A stretch of 64,000 bases of DNA from Thiobacillus sp. (GTDB lineage: Bacteria; Pseudomonadota; Gammaproteobacteria; Burkholderiales; Thiobacillaceae): positions 496,001 through 560,000 of the forward strand of contig JACKLQ010000002.1 in the NCBI GenBank assembly GCA_024235835.1. Direction: 5' to 3'. Positions 51,845 to 58,800 of the stretch are shown here, piece by piece. The first letter of the stretch is position 1. The number at the start of each line of letters is the position of its first letter. The notes below the pieces were generated by a model, which saw only the letters and a list, made by a program, of their open reading frames with translations, ran no database searches and was not told the DNA's origin. The translations under genes were made by a program, and so were the position numbers.

Positions 51845-52198
51845 ATGTGGGACCAGATCAGCCAGCTCAAACCCATGCCTGTCCCGGTGCCTGCGGACAA
51901 GTCCCGCTCTGCCATAGAGGCCCGGTTTCCCCATATCGCCCGGGAATTGACAGCCCTTTGGCACACCACCCAGATTTCCCTGTACATGGACAGCCTTCTC
52001 ATCGACAACCGGGGTGGGCGTCAGGGTTTTCCTGAAGACGTGCTGGACGAACTCATGTTCTTGTCAGGCATGCTCTGGCACATGCATCACATCGGGGTCG
52101 TGGAGGATTTCCAGAGGCCTGACGTCTTTTCCTTCGCGGCCACCAACGAGGCCGAGTTCCGCCGTTGTGGCACGTCCGGTTCCTGGATCCTGATTTAG
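51845..52198 (+). CDS. Hypothetical cytoplasmic protein
   Basis: 117 residues, not recognised. No signal or membrane helix. The middle is helical (FPHIARELTALWHTTQISLYMDSLLI) and the C-terminal half contains MLWHMHHIGVVEDFQRPDVFSF with several His and Met residues. A ribosome site GAGG lies upstream of the ATG and an AT-rich promoter region precedes it. It converges on mnmE with a 2-base gap. Composition and codon use look genuine. Confidence 0.75.
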   Translation: MWDQISQLKPMPVPVPADKSRSAIEARFPHIARELTALWHTTQISLYMDSLLIDNRGGRQGFPEDVLDELMFLSGMLWHMHHIGVVEDFQRPDVFSFAATNEAEFRRCGTSGSWILI

Positions 52199-52200
52199 CA

Positions 52201-53538
52201 CTACTTTCCGATACAGAACTGGCCGAAGATCACGCCCAGCAGGTCATCGGCCGTGAATTCTCCGGTGATTTCACCCAGGGCCTCCTGGGCCAGGCGCAGT
52301 TCCTCGGCGAAGAACTCCAGTTGTCTGCCTGCTTCCCGAGCACTCCGCAAATGGCCCTGGGCCCGGTTCAGGGCTTCCAGGTGTCGCGCCCGGGCTGTAT
52401 AGACGCCCTCACCGCTTTGCTGCCAGCCCGCCAGTTCCAGCAGGCGCTGCCGCAGCACATCCATGCCAAGGCCCAGCTTGGCCGACAGCCATATTTCCTG
52501 GCCATCGGCGCCCAGCCGCGGGGATTCACCGGTCTGGTCGATCTTGTTATGTACCGTCAGCACGGGAATTTCTGGCAGGCGCGCCAGGATTGCCGCCTCT
52601 GCAGCACCCACGCCGTGCTGGGCATCGATCAGCAGCAAGGCCATATCCGCCCTGTCCACCGCCGCCCAGGTGCGCTCGATGCCCAGGCGCTCAACTTTAT
52701 CCACCGTTTCCCGTAACCCGGCGGTGTCGATGATGTGCAGGGGTACGCCTTCGATCTGGATGGCTTCCCGCAGGGTGTCCCGGGTTGTACCCGCCACGTC
52801 GGTGACGATGGCAGCCTCGAAGCCGGCCAGCTGGTTGAGCAGGCTGGACTTGCCCACGTTGGGCTGGCCGACCAGCACCACGTTGAGGCCATCCCTTAGA
52901 AGAACGCCCTGTTTGGTGGAAGCGAGTACTGACTTCAACTGCTCCGAAATGGCCTCCAGCCGGCCCCAGGCATCCGCCTGTTCAAGGAAATCGATGTCCT
53001 CCTCGGGGAAATCCAGGGTGGCTTCCACCAACATGCGCAACTGCACCAGGGCATCCTTCAGTTCCGTGACGCGGCGGGAAAACTCCCCTTCCAGGGCCCG
53101 CAGGGCGGAACGGGCCGCCTGGCGGCTACCGGCATCTATCAAGTCTGCAATGGCCTCGGCCTGGGCCAGGTCCAGCTTGCCGTTGAGGAAGGCCCGGCGG
53201 CTGAATTCACCCGGCGCTGCCAGCCGCGCACCTATTTCCAGACAGCGCTCCAGCACCGCCTGGAGCACGACGGGACCGCCGTGGCCCTGGAATTCCAGCA
53301 CATGCTCGCCGGTGAAGGAGTGGGGGGCGGGGAACCACAGGGCGATGCCGTCATCCAGCACCTCGCCCCGGGCGTCCAGGAACCGGGCACGGTGGGCATG
53401 ACGGGGCTGGAGGGTGCGGCCCAGCAGGCCCTGCATGAAGGCCTCGGGCTTGGGACCCGACACCCGGACCACACCTATGCCGCCCCTGCCCGGGGCCGTG
53501 GCGATGGCGGCGATGGTCTCGGCAGGAGGCAGGGTCAT
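52201..53538 (-). CDS. mnmE: tRNA modification GTPase MnmE
   Basis: 445 residues. Partner of MnmG in wobble-uridine modification. An N-terminal formyl-THF-binding domain (TIAAIATAPGRGGIGVVRVSG), a helical domain, an inserted G domain (P-loop GQPNVGKSS, switch DVAGTTRDTLRE, DTAGLRE, NKIDQ) and the C-terminal essential CIGK are complete. It lies 33 bases after yidC, the usual order rpmH-rnpA-yidC-mnmE. Confidence 0.98.
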   Translation of the reverse strand: MTLPPAETIAAIATAPGRGGIGVVRVSGPKPEAFMQGLLGRTLQPRHAHRARFLDARGEVLDDGIALWFPAPHSFTGEHVLEFQGHGGPVVLQAVLERCLEIGARLAAPGEFSRRAFLNGKLDLAQAEAIADLIDAGSRQAARSALRALEGEFSRRVTELKDALVQLRMLVEATLDFPEEDIDFLEQADAWGRLEAISEQLKSVLASTKQGVLLRDGLNVVLVGQPNVGKSSLLNQLAGFEAAIVTDVAGTTRDTLREAIQIEGVPLHIIDTAGLRETVDKVERLGIERTWAAVDRADMALLLIDAQHGVGAAEAAILARLPEIPVLTVHNKIDQTGESPRLGADGQEIWLSAKLGLGMDVLRQRLLELAGWQQSGEGVYTARARHLEALNRAQGHLRSAREAGRQLEFFAEELRLAQEALGEITGEFTADDLLGVIFGQFCIGK

Positions 53539-53571
53539 GCCTGGTACGGGCCCGCCGTCCCCGCTTTGTGG

Positions 53572-55230
53572 TTAGTGCTTACTATCGTTGGCTGCCTTGC
53601 CTGCGCTCTCAACCACCTTGTTGATGCGCCATTGCTGCAGGATAGACAGCACGTTGTTCACCAGCCAGTACAACACCAGGCCGGCGGGGAAAAAGATGAA
53701 CATCACCGAGAAGACGAGGGGCATGGCCATCATCACCTTCTGCTGCACCGGGTCCGGGGATGAAGGCGACAGCTTCACCTGGATGTACGAAGTGATGGCC
53801 ATGACGATGGGCAACACGTAGTAGGGATCAGGCTTGGACAGGTCGGTGATCCACAAGGCAAAGGGGGCCTGGCGCAGTTCAACGGCACCGAGCAGTGCCC
53901 AGTAGAGGGCGATGAACACCGGAATCTGGATGAGGATGGGCAGGCAGCCTCCCAGGGGGTTGATCTTCTCCTCCTGGTAGATCTTCATCATCTGCTCATG
54001 CAACTTCTGGCGGTCGTCGCCGTAGCGTTCCTTCAGGTGCTGCAAGCGGGGCGCCAGCTTGCGCATCTTGGCCATGGACTTGTAGCTGGCTGCAGACAGG
54101 GGGTAGAAGGCCAGCTTGATGAGCACGGTGAGCAGGATGATGGCCACGCCCCAGTTCTGCACCAGCTTGTGCAGCCAGCTCAGCGCCACGAAGATGGGAT
54201 AGGCGATGATGGTGAGCCAGCCATAGTCCACCACCAGGTCCAGGCCGGGGGACAGTTCCTTTATCTTCTCCAGTTCCTGGGGGCCAGCGTACAGGCGCAT
54301 GGAAACGGTCTTCTCTTCCCCCGGATTCACCGTCACAGCCGGCCTGATGACCCCTGCGGTGTACTGGCCATTGTCCAGGGAGCGAGTGTAGAAGGCTCGC
54401 TCTGCCTTGTCGGCCGGGTCCGGGCTAAGCCAAGCAGCGAAGAAGTGGTGCTGCACGATGGCCATCCAGCCATCCTTGGCCTGCTTCACATGGTCCTGCT
54501 TGCCCTTGGAAATATCCTCGAAGCTGGCCTTCTGGAACTTGCCTTCCTCGGTATAGATGGCCGGACCGGTGTAAGTGTAGATGAAAGCCGATTCGCCTTC
54601 TGGCGCATTGCCATGTCGAAGGAACTGGTAGTAGGGCTCACCGGTCACGGGGGCGGCACCGTGGTTGACGATGCGGTTGGCCACATCCACCACGTAGCTG
54701 CCCCGGTGGAAGGTATAGGTGCGTTCCACCTGCACGCCGTTGAGGTCGGCCGTTAGGACCACCTTCAGCTCGTTTTGGCCATCCTGGAGCCGGTATTCTC
54801 CGGGCGACAGCTTGTACTGGGTCTTGTGCGTGGGTAGCTGGCCGCCAATGAAGCCGGCCTGGGCAAAATAATTGCGCTCAGCACGCTCCTCGAACAGGTG
54901 CAGGGGCAGGCTGGCGTTGTCGTCCTGGCGGTAGTGGGTCAGGAGCAGGGAGCGGATGTCACCGCCGTTGGCATCGATATCCGCCGTCAGGAGGTCCGTT
55001 ACCACCCTGGCACGCTCGCCCCGCTGGGACTGGCCCGCTTCAACCTGGCCGCCTGAACTGGTGCCCAGGGTCTTGCCGGGCACCGTGGGCACGTCATTGG
55101 CCTGGCCTTGGACCGCGGGCGCAGCTGCGCTCACTGCCGGCTTGGGATTGTTGTATTCCTGCCAGTTCTCCCACAACAACAGCAGGGAGAAGGAGAGCAC
55201 GATGAAGGCAATGATGCGCTGGGTATCCAT
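53572..55230 (-). CDS. yidC: Membrane protein insertase YidC
   Basis: 552 residues. Inserts and folds inner-membrane proteins with or without Sec. An N-terminal signal anchor (RIIAFIVLSFSLLLLWENW), a large periplasmic domain (about 60-340) and the conserved five-helix C-terminal core (GWGVAIILLTVLIKL... KLSPSSPDP...LPLVFSVMFIFFPAGLVLYW-type segments) are present. It starts 5 bases after the rnpA stop, leaving no room for yidD. Confidence 0.98.
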   Translation of the reverse strand: MDTQRIIAFIVLSFSLLLLWENWQEYNNPKPAVSAAAPAVQGQANDVPTVPGKTLGTSSGGQVEAGQSQRGERARVVTDLLTADIDANGGDIRSLLLTHYRQDDNASLPLHLFEERAERNYFAQAGFIGGQLPTHKTQYKLSPGEYRLQDGQNELKVVLTADLNGVQVERTYTFHRGSYVVDVANRIVNHGAAPVTGEPYYQFLRHGNAPEGESAFIYTYTGPAIYTEEGKFQKASFEDISKGKQDHVKQAKDGWMAIVQHHFFAAWLSPDPADKAERAFYTRSLDNGQYTAGVIRPAVTVNPGEEKTVSMRLYAGPQELEKIKELSPGLDLVVDYGWLTIIAYPIFVALSWLHKLVQNWGVAIILLTVLIKLAFYPLSAASYKSMAKMRKLAPRLQHLKERYGDDRQKLHEQMMKIYQEEKINPLGGCLPILIQIPVFIALYWALLGAVELRQAPFALWITDLSKPDPYYVLPIVMAITSYIQVKLSPSSPDPVQQKVMMAMPLVFSVMFIFFPAGLVLYWLVNNVLSILQQWRINKVVESAGKAANDSKH

Positions 55231-55235
55231 GAATG

Positions 55236-55625
55236 CTAAACGGTGTCGTTAGGGGCAGACCTGCGGCTCATGACGCAGGTCAGACAAGCGGCAAGGCCGG
55301 CGAGAAAATCTTGCCTCAGGACGGTTTCATCCAGGACATTGGCGCCGGAATTCCGCTTGAGGCGGGCAATGATATCCAAACCCGCCAGGTTTTCCTGATT
55401 TTGTCGGAACCACTCCCGCAACAAGCGCTTGACGCGGTTGCGAGCCACCGCGGTGGACAGGAGTTTCTTCGGCACGATCATGCCCAAGCGTGGATGTTCA
55501 AGCGTATTCGGTCCGGCACTGACATCCAGCAGGCGGCCCCGATGGCTGCAGCGGAAATTAAAAACGGATGAAAAATCATCCGTTATGCGCAGTTTCTTAT
55601 GCCACCCGAAATGTCTATCCGCCAC
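55236..55625 (-). CDS. rnpA: Ribonuclease P protein component
   Basis: About 129 residues. Protein subunit that helps RNase P RNA cleave tRNA 5' leaders. The family core is PRLGMIVPKKLLSTAVARNRVKRLLREWFRQ, with the RNR motif, and an N-terminal KLRITDDFSSVFNF. The start is uncertain: a GTG at 55625 gives normal length, but no strong ribosome site is seen and the frame stays open upstream. It lies 68 bases after rpmH and 5 before yidC. Confidence 0.9.
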   Translation of the reverse strand: MADRHFGWHKKLRITDDFSSVFNFRCSHRGRLLDVSAGPNTLEHPRLGMIVPKKLLSTAVARNRVKRLLREWFRQNQENLAGLDIIARLKRNSGANVLDETVLRQDFLAGLAACLTCVMSRRSAPNDTV

Positions 55626-55693
55626 GTCCAGGCCATGCTGGATTCCGCCGGCACGAGCAGGAAGCCCGTTACATTCCGGCTCGACAGCCAACC

Positions 55694-55828
55694 TCAGACA
55701 GCCAGACGCTTGCGGCCTTTGGCGCGACGGGCGTTGATCACGGCCCGGCCGCCCTTGGTGCTCATACGTGCGCGAAAACCATGGGTGCGCTTGCGGCGGA
55801 CGACGGAGGGCTGGTAAGTACGTTTCAT
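55694..55828 (-). CDS. rpmH: 50S ribosomal protein L34
   Basis: 44 residues beginning MKRTYQPSVVRRKRTHGF and ending RRAKGRKRLAV, an almost invariant protein of the large ribosomal subunit. It is too short to stand out among competing frames, but the match is unmistakable. It starts the rpmH-rnpA-yidC-mnmE operon and diverges from dnaA. A strong promoter lies 53-81 bases upstream. Confidence 0.98.
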   Translation of the reverse strand: MKRTYQPSVVRRKRTHGFRARMSTKGGRAVINARRAKGRKRLAV

Positions 55829-55880
55829 GACGGAACCTCAGAATGGATATGACCAGGAAGAGCCTGGCGAAAAGCGGCGT

Positions 55881-55909
55881 ATTAGACTCATAGCTGCATG
55901 ATTTGTCAA
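55881..55909 (-). promoter_or_regulatory. Promoter of the rpmH operon
   Basis: On the minus strand a perfect -35 TTGACA (55909-55904), 17-base spacer and -10 TCTAAT (55886-55881). Confidence 0.75.
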
Positions 55910-56003
55910 TCTTTTCCAGGCTTTCCCGGGGCGGTGCTAGAATGCTTCGGCACTCGGTTGTGCCCCCATTGCCATCTCTACTCCCGGATCGACAGCCCCG
56001 CTC

Positions 56004-57371
56004 ATGGACGACTTTTGGAGCCATTGCCTCGCCCATTTCGAGCGGAGCCTTAACCCTCAACAACTCAACACCTGGATACGCCCCCTCTCCATTCAGCAAA
56101 GCCCCGGCAAGGTGGTGGTGACCGCCCCCAACAATTTCGTTGCCCAGTGGGTCCGCAACAAGTTCCTGACTGAAGTGCAAGGCTTGGCCAGGGAGTTCTT
56201 TCAGGAAGAAACCGAGGTATCCCTGATCATTGCCGCCGGAAAGTCCCAGGCACCAAGGGAACAGACAAGGGCAGTGAAGGTTCCGACCACGCCGGAGGTC
56301 CCATCCAGCAAGGTGGAAGCCGCCCAGGCCCCGGAGCCAACTCAAGTCAACGAAAGCCGCATCAATCACCAGTTCAATTTCGACAACTTCGTTGCCGGCA
56401 AGGCAAACGACCTGGCCCGGGCCGCCGCCCTGCAGGTGGCCGACAACCCGGGCTCCGGCTACAACCCCCTTTTCGTCTACGGTGGCGTGGGCCTGGGCAA
56501 GACCCACCTGATTCAGGCAATCGGCAATCGTTTGATGCAGCAGAACCCCAAGTCCAAGGTGCTGTATATCCACGCCGACCGCTATGTCTCCGACATGGTG
56601 CGGGCGGTGCGCGCCAACTCCTACGATGCCTTCAAACGACGCTACGACTCCCTGGACCTGCTGCTGATCGACGATATCCAGTTTTTCGCCGGCAAGGAGC
56701 GTACCCAGGAGCAGTTCTTCTACACCTTCAACACCCTCATCGAGGAACACAAGCAGGTCATCATCACCAGCGACACCTTCCCCAAGGACCTGGAAGGCAT
56801 AGAGGAACGGCTGAAATCCCGCTTCAGCTGGGGCCTCACCGTCATGCTGGAACCGCCCGAGCTAGAAATGCGCGTGGCCATCCTGCTGGACAAGGCCCGC
56901 CAGGACAAGGTGTCCCTGGACGAAGGCACGGCCTTCTTCATCGCCAAGCAGGTGCGTTCCAACGTACGGGAACTGGAAGGGGCCCTGAAGCGGGTGATCG
57001 CCTATTCCCGTTTCAACAAGCTGTCCATCAGCGTTGAAGTGGCCAAGGAAGCCCTCAAGGACCTGCTGGCCGTGCAGAACCGACAGGTATCCATCGACAA
57101 CATACAGAAGACGGTGGCCGACTACTTCAAGATCAAGGTGGCGGACATGTTCTCAAAGAAACGCACCCGCAACGTGGCCCGGCCCCGGCAGATGGCCATG
57201 TACCTGGCCAGGGAACTGACGGATCTGTCCTTCCCGGAAATAGGCCAGTCCTTTGGCGGCAGGGACCACACAACCGTCCTCCACGCCTGCGCCAAGATCG
57301 AGGAACTCAAGGCCACCGATCAGACCCTGCGCCGGGATTACAACCTCCTCATCCAAGTACTGACGGGCTAG
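56004..57371 (+). CDS. dnaA: Replication initiator DnaA
   Basis: 455 residues. Binds DnaA boxes and opens oriC. Domain I (1-80) starts FWSHCLAHFERSLNPQQLNTWIRPL; a variable linker follows; the AAA+ domain has Walker A GGVGLGKTH (160-168) and Walker B LLLIDDIQFFAGK; domain IV has the DNA-binding signature SFGGRDHTTVLHACAKI. The length is normal. It is transcribed away from rpmH; a TAGAAT -10-like element lies 61 bases upstream. dnaN follows after 221 bases. Confidence 0.98.
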   Translation: MDDFWSHCLAHFERSLNPQQLNTWIRPLSIQQSPGKVVVTAPNNFVAQWVRNKFLTEVQGLAREFFQEETEVSLIIAAGKSQAPREQTRAVKVPTTPEVPSSKVEAAQAPEPTQVNESRINHQFNFDNFVAGKANDLARAAALQVADNPGSGYNPLFVYGGVGLGKTHLIQAIGNRLMQQNPKSKVLYIHADRYVSDMVRAVRANSYDAFKRRYDSLDLLLIDDIQFFAGKERTQEQFFYTFNTLIEEHKQVIITSDTFPKDLEGIEERLKSRFSWGLTVMLEPPELEMRVAILLDKARQDKVSLDEGTAFFIAKQVRSNVRELEGALKRVIAYSRFNKLSISVEVAKEALKDLLAVQNRQVSIDNIQKTVADYFKIKVADMFSKKRTRNVARPRQMAMYLARELTDLSFPEIGQSFGGRDHTTVLHACAKIEELKATDQTLRRDYNLLIQVLTG

Positions 57372-57592
57372 GCATGGGACAATCTGTGGGTGATCCAGTG
57401 GATAAACGCTGCAAGAATTGGGGACAAGTCATGTATTTCGATATTTCAAAAAAGTTATCCACAATTCCTCCCCTGGCTGCCCACAGAGTGGTCCACTCTA
57501 TTTTCAACAGCTTAAGCCCATGATCTTGGTACACTTTTCCCACTTGTTAACAGTAAACACCCGGACTCATTAAGAACATCAGGAAGAGACAA
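57372..57592. other. Likely chromosomal replication origin region (oriC)
   Basis: The dnaA-dnaN spacer holds one perfect DnaA box (TTATCCACA, 57455-57463), one 8-of-9 box in the opposite orientation (AGTGGATAA, 57397-57405) and a 7-of-9 box (57385-57393), with an AT-rich tract (57431-57455) that could serve as the unwinding element. Setting between dnaA and dnaN and nearby parS sites support it. The number of boxes is small, so part of the origin may lie elsewhere. The dnaN promoter must also be here. Confidence 0.55.
57455..57463. promoter_or_regulatory. Consensus DnaA box
   Basis: TTATCCACA, a 9-of-9 match, directly next to the AT-rich tract in the dnaA-dnaN spacer. Confidence 0.8.
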
Positions 57593-58699
57593 ATGCTTGT
57601 ACTGAAATCCTCCAAGGACGCTTTGCTCAAACCCCTGCAGGCCGTGGCCGGCGTAGTGGAGCGCAAGCACACCCTACCCATCCTCTCGAATGTACTCGTG
57701 GAGGTTGTTGGCGGTCGCGCGGCCTTTGTCGCCACTGACCTGGAGCTGCAGATCACCACCTGGGCTGAGGAGCAAGGAGCTGCTGACGCTGCCTTTACGG
57801 TGTCGGCTCGTAAATTCCTGGACATCTGCCGTTCCCTGGCCGGTGTGGATCCCATTTCACTGGAACTGGCCGGAGAGCAGTTGAAGGTCAATTCCGGCCG
57901 CAGCCGCTTCAGCCTGCAGACCCTCCCCTCCAGGGATTTCCCGAAACTGCAGATACCCGACGGCCAGGGACTTTCCTTCAGCCTGCCCCAGGCCCTCGTA
58001 CGCAAGCTGCTTTCCCGGGTGCAATACTCCATGGCCGTGCAGGACATCCGCTATTACCTCAACGGCATGCTGCTGTCAGTCCAGGGCAAGCGACTCACCG
58101 TGGCCGCAACGGATGGACATCGCCTGGCCGTCGATGCGGCAGACCTGCCGGAAGAGGTGAGCCAGGGCGTGGATGTGATCCTGCCCCGCAAGACCGTATT
58201 GGAACTCATCAAGCTCCTGGGTGATGGGGAAGAGTCCATCCACGTGCAGGTGAACCAGAGCCAGGCGGTTTTTCGCCGCCCGGACTTCGAGTTGCGCAGC
58301 AAGGTAGTGGACGGCAAGTTTCCCGACTGGCAGCGGGTCATTCCCGTGGGACACGACAAGAGTTTCGACATCGAACGCCAGCGTCTCTCCCAGTCCCTGA
58401 CCCGGGCCGCCATTCTGACCAATGACAAGTACCGCGGCGTGCGGCTGGCCCTGACCGGGGGGAGCCTGCGCATCGCCTGCAGCAACAACGAGCAGGAAGA
58501 AGCCCAGGAGGAGCTGGACATCGATTACACTGGCGAACCGCTGGACATCGGTTTCAACGTCCAGTACCTGCAGGACGCCCTCAACAACCTGGAGGGAGAG
58601 TCTGTGAACTGCTCCTTCGGCGATCCAACCAGTTCAATGCTGATCAGCGTGCCGGGAGACGAGAACTTCCGCTACGTGGTCATGCCGATGCGTATTTGA
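57593..58699 (+). CDS. dnaN: DNA polymerase III beta sliding clamp
   Basis: 368 residues. Ring-shaped clamp that tethers the polymerase. Three similar domains are visible, starting LKSSKDALLKPLQAVAGVVERKHTLPILSNVLVEV, and the C-terminus ends in the family YVVMPMRI. The length is standard. Ribosome site AGGAAGA. It follows dnaA and the origin region; gyrB follows after 93 bases without recF, which is often found between them in other bacteria. Confidence 0.98.
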   Translation: MLVLKSSKDALLKPLQAVAGVVERKHTLPILSNVLVEVVGGRAAFVATDLELQITTWAEEQGAADAAFTVSARKFLDICRSLAGVDPISLELAGEQLKVNSGRSRFSLQTLPSRDFPKLQIPDGQGLSFSLPQALVRKLLSRVQYSMAVQDIRYYLNGMLLSVQGKRLTVAATDGHRLAVDAADLPEEVSQGVDVILPRKTVLELIKLLGDGEESIHVQVNQSQAVFRRPDFELRSKVVDGKFPDWQRVIPVGHDKSFDIERQRLSQSLTRAAILTNDKYRGVRLALTGGSLRIACSNNEQEEAQEELDIDYTGEPLDIGFNVQYLQDALNNLEGESVNCSFGDPTSSMLISVPGDENFRYVVMPMRI

Positions 58700-58784
58700 T
58701 CCAGTAAGCGGGTACCCGCGGCGGTAAGGTGCCGGGACGGCAGCCTTGCCCTTGAATTACTGGCTACGATTCACCAGCAAGAGA

Positions 58785-58800
58785 GGTTTCACGTGGAACA
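58785..58800. promoter_or_regulatory. parS-like site 3 overlapping the gyrB start
   Basis: GGTTTCACGTGGAACA matches the parS consensus at 14 of 16 positions. The GTG inside it (58793-58795) is the gyrB start codon, and the ribosome site GAGAGG partly overlaps its left edge. Confidence 0.6.

Noticed and set aside
55236..56750. A 504-residue minus-strand frame extending rnpA far upstream through rpmH and dnaA
   Set aside because: Only the C-terminal 129 residues match RnpA; the upstream part is antisense to dnaA and out of frame with rpmH.
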